Of a stretch of DNA of 64,000 bases, positions 32,815-43,899 are shown piece by piece; positions within the stretch are counted from its first letter, which is position 1; each line of letters opens with the position of its first letter. The notes under the pieces are model-generated. The model saw nothing but the letters and a program-made list of their open reading frames with translations, was not told the DNA's origin and ran no database searches. The position numbers were made by a program, and so were the translations under genes. This stretch comes from Massospora cicadina. Lineage: Eukaryota; Entomophthoromycota; Entomophthoromycetes; Entomophthorales; Entomophthoraceae. Location of the stretch: positions 124,001-188,000 of the forward strand of contig JAKSZP010009238.1 in assembly GCA_022478985.1 (NCBI GenBank). The letters run 5' to 3'.

Positions 32815-33874
32815 GAGGCATTGGAGGATTATGTCCATAAGATGCTGGATATGGGTTTGATTGTGCCTTCCAAGTCGCCGGTGGTTTCGCCAGTCCTGTT
32901 GGTTCCCAAGTCAGGGGGAGTTACGTCCTTGTGTTGATTTCCGACGCCTTAATGAGGTGACGGAACCTGACCCCTATCCAATGCCACTCATGGAGAACAT
33001 TCTGCCCATGATCTCCGGGTGTGGGGTGTTCACCAAATTGGATTTGGTGGACGCTTTCAATCAAATTCCTGTTCGCCCTGAGCACCAGCGGTATACGGCA
33101 TTCAAATGTCATCTGGGAAACTTCGAGTACAGGGTTATGCCATTTGGGCTACGCAATGCCCCTGCAGTTTTCCAGCGCATGATTGATCATGTATTGGGGG
33201 ACTTAGTGGGTAGGTGTTGTGTTGCTTATATGGATGACATCCTGGTGTTTTCCAGATCGGCACAGGACCATGTGAGGGATGTGAGAAGTGTGTTGGAGGT
33301 GGTTAGGAACGCGGGCTTGAAGTTGAAGCCGTCCAAGTGTGAGTTCAATAAGGAATCGGTGTCCTTCCTAGGGAACGTGGTCCTCCAAGAAGGGATAGCG
33401 ATCTGTCCTGATAAGTTGCGGGTGGTGCGGGAATGGAAGGCTCCTGGGAATAGGACTGAAGTGCGAAGCTTTTTGGGGGTGGTAAATTTCGTGCGGAGGT
33501 TTTCTAGGGATCTGGCCCAATGGGCTGTGCCATTGACAAGACTGACGGGAGACGTGCCGTTCGTTTGGGGGGAGGCTGAGGAGAGGGCATTTCAGCAAGT
33601 GAAGACGAGTCTGCTGACAGCCCCAGTTCTGGCACACCCTGACCCAAACAAACCATTCGTGGTAGAGACTGACGCGTCAAATTTTGCACTTGGAGCCGTG
33701 TTGTTGCAGGAGGGTAAGGATGGGGTTGAACATCCTGTCTGTTACTTCAGTCAGAAGATGGCACCAGCTGAAACCAACTATCCAGTTTATGATAAGGAAC
33801 TTTTGGCAATAGTTGCAGCTTTAGGGGAGTGGCAACACCACCTATTGTATGCCAGGCACCCAGTTGTCATCTGA
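32815..33874 (+). CDS. Reverse transcriptase and RNase H of B
   Basis: After the TGA at 32812 and a frameshift near 32920 the frame is open to 33871. It shows ELRPCVDFRRLNEVTEPDPY, FTKLDLVDAFNQIPVRPEHQ (first Asp), MPFGLRNAPAVFQRMIDHVL, CCVAYMDDILVFS (catalytic YMDD intact) and KPSKCEFNKESVSFLGNVV. RNase H has VVETDASNFALGAVLLQE (Asp) and YPVYDKELLAIVAALGEWQH (Glu). A TGA at 33872 interrupts just before DHRALEYY (third Asp). All polymerase and most RNase H catalytic residues are therefore present. Confidence 0.93.
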
Positions 33875-34975
33875 ATGGACCATCGAGCCTTAGAATACTA
33901 TAAGTCCCCACGCCTGATGAACCAGAGGCAGGCCTGGTGGCACTTAGAGTTGGTTCAATATGACCTGCGGATTGAATACAAGCTGGGAAAACAAAATATC
34001 TTGCCAGATTTATTGAGCCATGATTCTGGACTGGTGTTTTCTGATGAGGAGTTGAGGAAGTTCAATACAGCCACGATGTTGCCACAGAACCTGTTTGCAA
34101 CGATCCAGGGCTGGAGAGAAGGAATGGCAGGAAGAATCCGGACTGCACAGCAAAGATGTGAGCTGGGCCAACGGATAAGAGAAGAGACAGGAGAAGGTGA
34201 GGCAAGCAGGGGGCATGCGGGATTCTCAGTTTGGGGTGGTATCATATGCCATGAGGGAAGGATTTGGGTCCCTGTGAAGAGTCTGCAACAAGAGGTAATG
34301 GCAGCTAATCACGACCATCCTCTGGAAGGTCATCTCAGTCAAGAGAAGATATTAGATCTTGTTCGCCGTCACTATTTGTGGAGAGGTGTGGGTGTGGCAG
34401 TGCGGAAGTATGTTTTGCGTTGTGTGGTTTGCGCCAGGGCAAAGGCCCAATGGGTGGCACCGGGGGGGGAATTGAAGCTGCTTCAAATTCCTTCTAGGCC
34501 ATGGTCCTCAGTGAGTGTGGACTTCATCACAGGACTGCTCAAGTCACAGGGGATGGATGCCTTGATGGTGGTGGTGGATCGCCTGACTAAATATGCAGAG
34601 TTTTTCCCTTGTCGGTCAACCATTTCTGCAAAGGTGGCAGGACAGATTTTTGTAAATGAGGTTTTCTCCAGACATGGGGTGCCTGAAGAGATTGTGTCGG
34701 ATCATGGTCCACAATTTACATCTAAATTTTGGCTCCACATGTTGGGGAATCTAAAGATCAAGGCTTGCATTTGTCAGCATACCATCCTCAGTCAGACAGC
34801 CAAACTGAGAGAGTAAATCAGATATTGGAGCAATATTTGAGGTGCTATGTCTCAGGGTGGCAGGATGACTGGGTACATTGGGTGAAGCTGGCTCAATTTG
34901 CTTATAACAATCATAAGCATTCATCCACGGGTATGACCCCATTTTTTGCAAATCTTGGCCAACACCCATAGGGTA
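33875..34975 (+). CDS. Integrase of B
   Basis: The frame 33875-34816 begins with the end of RNase H (MDHRALEYY), then the connector. H-H-C-C zinc region: [20 protein letters not shown] … [12 protein letters not shown] (about 34310-34445). Core: [20 protein letters not shown] (Asp, about 34520), [16 protein letters not shown] (Asp, about 34700). A frameshift near 34740 moves the Glu motif [14 protein letters not shown] to the frame 34729-34971, which ends at TAG 34969. The D-D-E triad is complete. It would integrate the cDNA; chromodomain targeting is expected from its C-terminus. Confidence 0.9.
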
Positions 34976-35530
34976 TGGGGCCCAGGGAGCAAGGTTGGAA
35001 TCCAGTGGCAGATGAGCTGTTGTGAGATACCCGGGACACCCTGGAGCTCCTGAAGAAGAATTTGGTGGTGGCGGTCATGTCTCAGAAGAGGAAGGCGGAC
35101 TGGCATAGATCTGAAGGTAGAGCTTTCAAGAGAGGTGATTGGGTCTTGGTGAATGCTCAGAACTATGCCTTGCCTGTAAGGAGCTGGAAATTGGGGCCAG
35201 TGGCGTTGGGCCCATATCAGGTAGTGAGGGCGGTGAACAAGGTGGCATTTGAGATGAAGCTCCCAGAAGGGTCAAGAGCCCATCCAGTGAAGCATGTATT
35301 GCAGCTCAAGCCATTCTTTGGCCAGCCACCTGAAAGGGCTTCCCCTTTATTTCCAGCTGGAGGAGGAGCTGAGGAGTATGAAGTTGAGGAGATTCTTGAC
35401 ACCAAAGTGGTGTGAGGACATCATTCATTTTTGGTACATTGGGTGGGTCATCCTATTGAGGAGTCCACATGGCAGTCAGCTAGGGATTGTGCCCAATGTC
35501 CTGAGAAAATCCAAGAGTTCTTCATGTCTA
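34976..35530 (+). pseudogene. Integrase C-terminus and chromodomain of B
   Basis: The frame 35062-35415 is the C-terminal barrel (GDWVLVNAQNYALPVRSWKL, LGPYQVV) and then the chromodomain start YEVEEILDTKVV. A TGA at 35413, probably from CGA, splits it from FLVHWVGHPIEESTWQSARD (about 35430-35490), the chromodomain core. It ends just before the polypurine tract. The W-V-G-H-P replaces the usual W-K-G-Y-P. Confidence 0.88.
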
Positions 35531-35536
35531 GGGGGG

Positions 35537-36357
35537 TGATATGACAGTTGAGGTATATCCTCAGTATCCCATTGCCCTGATATTTGGTAAGACAGGGCAG
35601 GCTGTGTCTGTATATATAGAGGAGGAGGGGGCATTGGTTCTGGCAAGGACACCTAAGGGGCTGGAGCTTGGAGTAGGCCAAGGAGCAAGATGGGCATCCA
35701 AGTCAGAACAAAATGGAAAACGAGTAAAATGGGTAGTTTTGAGATAATTTGGATTCGAATTGAGAATAGAATGAAACGGGTCTTGGGAGTTTCATGGTTT
35801 GATTGGGATTCAAAATGGAACTGGTGCAGAACTGTTGAGGATTGGAACTGGCATAGAATCATTGAGTAAAGATTCCGCGATCCTGCTGTAAAGTTTACAC
35901 CAAACATCATTCAAGTTGGCACCATAAACTTATATTTTATTTTAGCTTTTAGCATATGTATATAGGGAAGGAACTGGGAGCTGGAGGCTCCTCAGTTCTG
36001 TTTTCTATCAATTTGGTTAAATATTAAATAAAAGAACCTAAAATTCATATATTTATAATTTGGGTTTATTTTAAAGATATTGCCTAACTGCAGCCATGTT
36101 TGGCTTAAGTCAACAAGAATTGGACTTTGAGAGTGAGCTTGGGAGGGCTATTGCCTCCCTCTATACCTTGTCTTGGAGTCAAGGCATGTTGCTGGGGTTA
36201 AGTATACTTGCAACTGTCTTCCAGGGGGTGCTTGTCTAAACTTGTAGCACGCGCACCAGGAGAGTAGTATCAGGAGTCCTGTCAGCCCTATGGTCTTTAA
36301 CATGGATCCTGTTGCCCAACTCATTCGTGGCTCATTGGAAGGAGCCAGTGCATTACA
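35537..36357 (+). repeat. 3' LTR of B
   Basis: It begins TGATATGACAG right after the polypurine run and ends GCATTACA. It is the partner of 30395-31217, with a TATA box and RNA start at 35994. It retains the undamaged Gag start region through the G run (36223-36227). Confidence 0.9.
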
Positions 36358-37250
36358 ATGAGGGTGTGCAATTTGCTTGTTTATTTCTGAGGGTGGCTTG
36401 ATATCAGGCATCTTTAGAATAGCCCCAGTATCAGAGGCATCCAGGTCCACAGGGTTAAGGCCAACTAGTGTGAAAGCCCTTTGATTGGTTTGTTGTCAGT
36501 TCACAAGTTGCATATAGTTCTAACAGGCATTGATAGCCTGGTCCACACAGGCTAGTTGGGCTAACAATACAGCATTAAGATATAGATTTTTGAGAGCATT
36601 GAAAAAACATTCAAGTAGCTGCTGGTCTACTACCTTGCAATACCAATAGGTCACCTGGTTTCAGAGTCCCAATAGATCTTCAAATTTGGTAAGAAATTTG
36701 CTGATGCTAGAAATTTTTTAGGTGAAGCTGGTGGAGCTCTTGGTAAATTTGGGAGGAGAAAATTTGGAACTTCTTCTTAGCATAGGCTTGCCATTCTTTC
36801 CAAGAGTTAAAGGACAGGTTGGCGTTGGGTCATTTTTGTGCTTGTCCAGTGAGAAGGCTGGTTACTTCACAATGTCATCTTTGAGAGCTCACTCCATAAT
36901 TATCTTCCCAAGCATTGTAGTTTTCTGACCATTTCTCAATAGGGTATGGTCAAATTTTTGAGGTTCTGTTTGGTGTGTCCTCATAAAAAATTATAATAAC
37001 TTGGTTAGTTTTAAGAGGGTTTTTTAGTTTTGGGGTGTTGTTACTGGCAATATCACCACTTTGTCATGAAGGTTTGGGAATCCTCAATTCATCATACCCT
37101 GAGGTTTGAACAACACCTTGGATTTTGGGATTATCAGTCATATCGGTTGTCATTGGCATTTGGTCGCAATGGGGCATTTGGTCCAAAATATCCTAGATGG
37201 TGGGGCAGGGATAAATCCAGATAAATAAAAATGGGGTAACAAAGGTATAA
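36358..37250 (-). pseudogene. Element J, right part: Gag
   Basis: On the minus strand the region 36950-36680 contains capsid-like pieces such as TSLLTGQAQK and SFNSWKEWQAYAKKKF, as in Ty3/gypsy Gag. The frame 36450-36358 (DTGAILKMPDIKPPSEINKQ) runs into the B insertion and should continue at 30394 leftward. A possible primer site TGGTGTTATGAAACTGC lies at 37442-37426. Everything is frameshifted. Confidence 0.55.
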
Positions 37251-38268
37251 GAAATTTTCAATACTAAATTGAGAATTGAGGACAGGCTTTTATATATGAC
37301 AGATTGGAAAATAGTCAAAGGAAAAGGATTTTGGGGGCATCAGGGAAATCAGATAAAACAAAAATGAATAATCAAGATCAAAAAGTAAAACAGAGAGTGA
37401 ACATTATGTTGGATCGGAAATCTCAGCAGTTTCATAACACCATTCACTAATTAACTAGATGATTCGTTTGATTACTGCTGTTACCCTTGCATCTCAGTTT
37501 TAAATACTTTGTAAATCTGGCACTAAAAGCCGTACGCATGTCTTAAGAACGTGTTTTATTCTTTAGTTGACATCTATTCATACCGTCTTGATTAACGGTT
37601 AGTGAAGTAGTACAATACCCACTTAAGCTTTGTTATTTTTATGTATGATATATAAACTATACTTGTCCTCTATTCCTAAAATTTTAACAATTATTTTTTA
37701 TAGGAATACTACGCAACTGATGTATTTTTTATTTCTTTTATCCTTTTCTATTAAATCAACAAATATTTTGCTTACTAGTCAGCAGGTTTAGCAAGCCTAT
37801 TTGAATGGAGTTTTGACTGTAGCTGTAGAATTTAAGTTACGTTTTTTTATTGATTTACCCCTTTTGATATTTAAGGGTTCCGGTATTTAACCTTTAGTTT
37901 TATATTGATATTCATTTTATGTAATTATTTTTCAAGTTGGATGAATTCACAGATTTGGTAGTTTTTAAGATATGAAGATTCACTTCGGATATTGAGAGTT
38001 TTAGGTATTTTCACTATTCATAGCATATCTTTTAAACCCTCAAGACCAGTGGTTATACATGCTTCTTTTCTTTGCAAGCAGGCATATTTTATATCCCAAG
38101 TTGTAAACCAGGCTTGCTATGTACGCTCTTTTCTAACTCTGGAGCTTTAACTTTTGTTTATTGAAAAATCAGCCTTTTATTTTCTATACCAGATTACTGA
38201 TATCTATGGGGTTCTACTTTATAAAATTTTAATTTACAGCTAGATGGGCCGCAAAGGGAACCTTAGCG
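37251..38268. other. AT-rich region upstream of TSR3
   Basis: No frame of note or motif between the J relic and TSR3. 37430-38240 is T-rich on the plus strand and probably holds the TSR3 promoter and 5' leader, perhaps also an upstream non-coding exon: TTTACAG at 38232-38239 looks like a 3' splice site. Part of it could be the J 5' LTR. Confidence 0.4.
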
Positions 38269-39785
38269 ATGATCTCTTTATTACACGGAAAAGGACTTTT
38301 AGGGGGTCGTGGGGTCGATAAAAATACCAGAGGACACGGCAAAAAGACAGGAAATATTTCCACAAGGGGGAAACCAAAGCATCGCTTCGCCTCTGGGGGT
38401 TCCAGACGTATGATGTATCTGGATTCGCAAGATTTTGAAGCGGAATCTTTTACGAATATCACCTCTTCTGCTTGTGCGGATATGAGTGATGGTGAGAAGA
38501 GGGCCAGTAATAGGTTGCCCGTGCCTGTTGCTATGTGGGTGAGTTTTGCAACTTCCTATTAAGGTTTGAAGTTTTTGTGTCAAGTGAGGGTTTAAGGAAC
38601 TTGCCGATTCAAAGAAATTACATTATTTTACCTTATAGTAGGAGTCATCTAGAATATATAATTTTATTTTCTTAAGTGCTTTTTATATATCAGGACTCGA
38701 TACTAGTGCTGCTAAACATGGAATTTAAAAACGATAAGTTTAGCTATTGTCTCCATTAGTTAATTTAGAGCTAAAGTCTTAAGCCCGTAACGATACGTTC
38801 CCATATTTACCACACTCATATTGTGATGTTTTAAATAAGATTAATTTGGGTCATGTGTACAAATATTAAAAGATAGATCAAATAATAGAAAAGTGAATCC
38901 TGAACAATACTATTGGTACCTTTGAGGGTTAGATCTTACGTTTCAAATTGGTTAATTATATTAATAATCGTACTAACGCAAAAGTAGGACTTTGACCATT
39001 GCGACCCAAAGCGTTGCTCAGGCAAGAAGCTGTTTCGGCAGGGCATGATCACTCGGCTAAGAGTGGGCCAGGCCTTTTGCGGAATTACCCTCAGCCCAAC
39101 TGGGGAACAGCTGGTTTCTCCATCCGACAGGCCGATCGTCGAGACATTTGGAGTTGCCGTTGTCGAAGCATCATGGGCCCGCATAGACGAAGTGCCGTTC
39201 AAAAAAATGAGAATCCTCAACAATCGGCTGCGTAGGGCATTGTATGATGATTAATTTGACTTAGTTCCATATCTTGTTGCAACCAACCCCGTCAACTATG
39301 GAAAGCCATACAAGCTTAACTGCGTCGAAGCCATCGCAGCATGCTTCTTTATCACCGGTAGGGCGTTGTTCTTTCTCTTATTGGCTAGGATTGAAGAGCT
39401 ATGGCCATCAAGTCATGGCAAAGTTTTCTTGGGGCCATGCCTTCTATAAACTGAATCGGTGAGGCTATGGGTGAATGGCTGCTGATTTTGGTAGTGAATT
39501 ATTTCATCTCTACTGTAACTGTTCTGATGCTGCTTCCATGGTCAAAGCTCAAACAGATTGGTTAGATGCACTTAAGGTGGAAATGGCTGCCAAGGAGGTT
39601 AGCAGGCTAGGTAATTTATTCAGCTTCACTATTAATTTTTAGCTTTGGATGAAGGAATTGATGGGCATGATAAAGGGTTGGTGGATTTTGATGATATTAT
39701 ACCTTTGGTAAATCCAAATCACTTGAACTTTGAGGAGTCATCCTCTGATGAGGAGTCTGAGTCTTCTTCAGACCATGATTTGTAA
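38269..39785 (+). CDS. TSR3: 18S rRNA aminocarboxypropyltransferase Tsr3 (six exons)
   Basis: Tsr3 transfers the aminocarboxypropyl group of S-adenosylmethionine to N1-methylpseudouridine of 18S rRNA (position 1191 in yeast), a late cytoplasmic step of small-subunit maturation. Exons by frame and GT-AG sites: 38269-38538, 38988-39231, 39265-39357, 39389-39458, 39495-39610, 39643-39785; total 311 codons, close to the yeast length. Hallmarks: AMW | [75 protein letters not shown] and a [10 protein letters not shown] helix, with an acidic serine tail. Exon 1 is basic and glycine-rich; its ATG (38269) is the first in frame, but an upstream ATG at 38244 in another frame leaves the start open. The gene looks intact. 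Confidence 0.9.
38539..38987 (+). other. TSR3: TSR3 intron 1
   Basis: GTGAGT at 38539 and TAG at 38985-38987, with an exact TACTAAC branch site at 38971-38977, ten bases before the exon. At 449 bases it is more than ten times longer than the other introns (33, 31, 36 and 32 bases). It splits the conserved MW | DFDHCDP motif in phase 0. Confidence 0.85.
39232..39642 (+). other. TSR3: Four very short TSR3 introns
   Basis: Introns at 39232-39264 (33 bases), 39358-39388 (31), 39459-39494 (36) and 39611-39642 (32). All are GT…AG and all are required to keep the Tsr3 frame. Two contain ATTAAT near the 3' end as a possible branch site. Confidence 0.85.
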
Positions 39786-42700
39786 ATGTCTTCATTAGCA
39801 TAAATTATCTTTCATTGTTATACCTAAATAATGATTGAGTTTTCTTCATTCCTTGTATACACTCTATTCATATTTTCTCATTTAAGTGATATATCAAATA
39901 CCTGAAATGGGGATATAAGTTAATAACACTATAAAGTGACTTGTTTGCTCTGCTCACCTTTAAATTATAAAGTTGATTGGCCCAATAAAAACTAATAAAA
40001 ATTATTCAAATCTATTTTTTATATATTTATTGGGACAGTATATTAATCAATTAAAATATCTGCTCTGACAACGGCTGCCATACCAGTATAAGGAGTTGGG
40101 TTGTCACCACCTAGCACTTTGGTCATTAGAAAAGCACTTGCAATTAATGCATCTCCCTTTTTGGATGGGACTATCAAATACTAGTTTTTGCAAAAGCAAT
40201 TGCAGGTTGGCTTAACTAGCCCACCTAACTCTGTAGGGTGGTTAGTTCCTTTGAAACCTTGCATATTACTTGACCAGCATATATCTGTTAATGATAAATG
40301 TTTTGACTTTAGTTATATATTCAGTTTGGACTCTGTATGCAGTATGAATGATATTCCCCTATACTGATAAGAAATTCTTAAGCTGGCTACAGTGGTACTA
40401 TTGACACTATAAAAAAGAAATTTCCTTACTTTAATATACTTGACCCTACAGTATTTGCAGAAGATGATAATCAGTTTGAGGACAAACTAAAATAAATCCT
40501 TTTTGATAGGCAGTCTAATATAAACAATTGATACCACATGACTCAATTGATAAGCTATATTAACAAGTGAAGATTTCTGATACCAAATCTAATGTATAAA
40601 GCCATCTGGACCAATATGAGTAGGAAATTAGTTTTCTTTCAAGGAAAAACTTGTAAACTATAATCAGTTTAACCAAATTCATGATTTGGAGTATATTGAT
40701 ATTACTATTGATAAATTGACTGGCCAATATATAGCATATAGAATCATTTGGGCAAATTGAAATGAGACCAGTTTATCACAATCAGAAGTTGTTATAATTA
40801 TTTCATGTATCAAAATTATAAGACTGATCTCTGCAAATATTACCATTAATCAACTTCAAAAGGCAAATAGGTACTAATTAAATATGCAGGCTTGGTATAA
40901 ATCTACCAGAGAAAAAATCAATTCAAGTAAACTATATATCATCAATTTATATACATTAAAATTATGACAATAGGATTTAGTTAATCTATTAGTACTCTGT
41001 TCTAATCTTTGTATTTTAGATACTAGCGATCTTGGTGATATATACCAGTAAATTATTTTTGCTTTTGTTGAAAAACTTTAGCTGGACTTAGTTAGTCTTA
41101 AGCATAATCATAGGCTTGCTTAGCTCATAAAAACTATACAGAAAGTGCGCCACTTTGATTCAACTGTTTAAAAGAAAGCCCAATTTCTTTCCAAACATGT
41201 TTCTAAACACTATCACTTATTAAGTACCTATGGCCTTAAAAATATCTTCTGAGTTTAGTGACTTGTAATGCACAACATGGTTGATCACAAAACAGATATA
41301 CCAGTTTGCCAAAAGTAAATTCCTGATATTGGTTTTATCCAAATGTCTGATGTTAAAATCTTCTTTGCTAATATGTTTAGTTTCAAAAAAAGTGCTAATT
41401 ATTTGATATTGCTTTCCTAGGAACACTACTATGATGGTGAAGCTTATTGGATTACCCATTACATCCTTTGTTTTACTTATTTTTTGAGGAGCTGGCGAAG
41501 AGAATTTTCAACACAGTGAAAAACTTGTTGCTTCAAATTTATTATACTGTAAGGAGCATACAGTGATTACCCTAGGGCCATTGCTTCAAAGGTTTACCAG
41601 TCCAAGATGTTACCAATTGCATCCTTAGATTATTATCCCAACTACAGTATAATTTACCTTGATAGCTAAGTTAAAAAAACAGGGGTTTCTTTGACTAATT
41701 TGAAATTCCATAACGTTAAATAGATCAGGCTTAATGTAGGACCTTATGGCTCTAATTGTTTATGAGACAGTTTGATAGGAGCAGTATTAACTTTGAGCTT
41801 AGTATCCCTCTGAAGAAAATAGTATTTATAAATTACAGATACTTAAGTTTCTAAAGTATACACCAAATATGTTATCAAAGTAAGAAATCTAAAGATGTCT
41901 TTTAAATGACTCATATGGGGTTATGTCAGCCGATTTAGAGATTCATTAATAGAGAATTAGATCAAAACTGCTAGGAGCTACTATCCTAAATGAAGCTAAT
42001 CAAACAGGAATAGTAGCAGCAAGCTTGAGGTTGACTGATAAGTATAATGATGGGTGCTGGATGAGATTACCAAAATTAGAAAACAAGCACATAGGAATCA
42101 TTTTAACTTAACTTCTGAATGCATTTTATAACAAAGGCTAATAAAATATATCAAAGGCAGTAGAAGATAATCTATAATAATTAAGCTTATATCAATTGAT
42201 ACCGTTCATGTTTATTAAAATGAACATATTAAATAAAACTACATATATGACCATTAGTTAGTTTAAAAAATTACTTTCTGAAATGTTATGGTTTTTGTTA
42301 TTTTAATCAGATTATCATATTTGAACAAATTCAAGCCCTGAAGTTTGAGATATAGCAATAACCTCACAATTAATCAAGGAAGTGATAGTATACAAAAAGG
42401 CATCTAGTCTATTAATTTTTACTTTCAGTAACATATATAAATCTTTTTTCTATATATTGAATCAATATCACCGCATTATTGCCCAGTTGAAATCCTCTCC
42501 TATAAACTCAAATTTTGCAGACTATCCTAGATTATGTGTTAGTGTAGATAAGCTTTTCAAAAAATATCTTATTTTGACTGTTTTAGTTACCCTTAACTGT
42601 ACATATTTAGATAGCAGTGAGAAAGTAAGGTTTTTTATCAGGTCTTTGCATATATACATAATTGTTCTCTATACCCCTCCCTTACATACAATAAATTTTT

Positions 42701-43151
42701 TAATGTAAGTAACTAGGGTTATATACTGTGAACTATACCAATTTATAAAAAATATAGATCTTAATAATACCATCAAATTACTCAATTATATTATGATATT
42801 AACAGTGCCTTTTCTCTTGATTCTTTTATAAAACTAGTTACATTTCTACAATTTAAATTACATTTAGCATATAAAGACTATTGTATTCTAATTTTAGGAA
42901 GGTAAAATTTGCATCTTTAAACTTAGATTATCTCTGTAGAGTTTATGCTGTTCTTGCTCTATTTACATGACTAAAGTGCCAGGCTAACACTCTTATTAAG
43001 AATATCAAACAATTAAAATTTATAATAAGAACTAATAAAGATGGAATATTAATAAGTACCAAAGCGACCCACTAGATAAGTTAATAATAGTATAGCTCAT
43101 TAGGTTTCAATTCAACATATGAAGAGGTTTATATAAGCGAGCTCTTTATTA
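39786..43151. other. AT-rich region without supported genes
   Basis: About 3.4 kb, very rich in A+T, with stops in every frame. The longest frames (41220-41459 minus, 42382-42708 plus) have no motif. 40500-42100 has a loose feel of a decayed Copia-type element, but no conserved motif is intact and I do not assign it. No repeats linking it to other parts of the window were found. Confidence 0.4.
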
Positions 43152-43822
43152 TGACGGATTGAGGCTAGTATGATCCTCACATAGACCTTTTTAATAAAGT
43201 TCTGGATTTGCCTGTAAATTAAGAGGTCAAGTTCAAAGGGTTAGGGCAGTCAGAAGAACAATTTGAGACGGATATTGTAGGTAAGGAATTAAAGATTCAA
43301 GAATGAGGGCTGATTTGGTGTAACAAGTAACTGGTATTTCAAAATTCTCCATATTACATAATTAAGGATGTGAGGCTTTCATGAGCAATAATTTGGATGT
43401 TGCTTGAAAGCCTAATTTAGGATTTTAATCTTTTAAACTATTGAAAATGCTTTAAAATGAGGAAATGGCAACTGAAGATACAGTTTCATTTTCTCAGAAA
43501 ATCATAATAAAGTTCACAGTGTATTGCTTTCCTAAAAGTCAATTTTAAACTTTATTTATAAAGAAAATACTATTTAAATTAACTAGAACAATAATCTTGT
43601 TAGTGAGTTTGGCCAAGCATTGGCTTTTTTGCAGTTTTTATGGAGCCAGACTCTGCTGCTTGCATGAATTGCTCAAACCTTGGTCTGCAAATACATTGAA
43701 ACTCTGGTAATGGTATGTGGGTTTGGAGTGGTTCTCTGCTGGATTGTCAGTCATGCGGTCAGTGACATGACTTGTAATTCCCAATTCATATTTTATCTAT
43801 TGGTGTGAACCTGCACATTACA
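43152..43822 (+). repeat. 5' LTR of C
   Basis: TGACGGATT to ACATTACA. Its partner is 48665-49343 (shared blocks such as CAGTCAGAAGAACAATTTGAGA and AACTCTGGTAATGG). TTTAAAA at 43451-43457 and the presumed RNA start at 43482. Confidence 0.88.
43451..43492 (+). promoter_or_regulatory. TATA-like box and self-primer of C
   Basis: TTTAAAA at 43451 precedes AGTTTCATTTT (43482-43492) by 31 bases. AGTTTCATTTT is the exact complement (11 of 11) of AAAATGAAACT at 43824-43834, one base after the LTR. The 3' LTR version is degraded. Confidence 0.75.
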
Positions 43823-43823
43823 T

Positions 43824-43834
43824 AAAATGAAACT
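43824..43834 (+). promoter_or_regulatory. Self-priming primer-binding site of C
   Basis: AAAATGAAACT follows the LTR end TTACA after one base and pairs fully with 43482-43492. It is also within the membrane Gag frame. Confidence 0.75.
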
Positions 43835-43899
43835 CAAAGCCTTTCTCTCCTTCTTGTGGGGGCCCCAGAATGAAGCGGTGGTCATAAACAGAGAATAAT

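Larger units (their letters stand above)
30395..36357 (+). mobile_element. Element B: nearly complete chromodomain Ty3/gypsy
   Basis: The best preserved element: LTRs of about 820 bases (30395-31217, 35537-36357), membrane Gag, protease, RT, RNase H, integrase, chromodomain, polypurine tract GGGGGG (35531-35536). Only a handful of lesions separate it from an intact polyprotein: in-frame stops at 32812, 33872, 34969, 35023 and 35413, and a few frameshifts. It lies inside the older J element. The flanks (CCTTG and ATGAG) do not give a clean target duplication. The LTRs are very similar by eye, so it is a recent insertion. Confidence 0.92.

Noticed and set aside
35537..36357. A second, tandem copy of element B beginning at its 3' end (LTR plus Gag start repeated)
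   Set aside because: The repeat ends at TTACA in both places, the usual LTR end here, and is followed at the left by the self-primer complement. The Gag start is therefore inside the LTR. The same holds for E1 with CATGACA.
38244..38320. TSR3 start at the ATG 38244 (MGRKGN…)
   Set aside because: This frame stops after about 25 codons and would need a frameshift or a 20-odd-base intron to join the Tsr3 frame. The ATG at 38269 is in frame.
40500..42140. A Copia-type element in the AT-rich region after TSR3
   Set aside because: Only vague resemblance in single frames; no intact zinc, D-D-E or RT motif, and no LTR pair.
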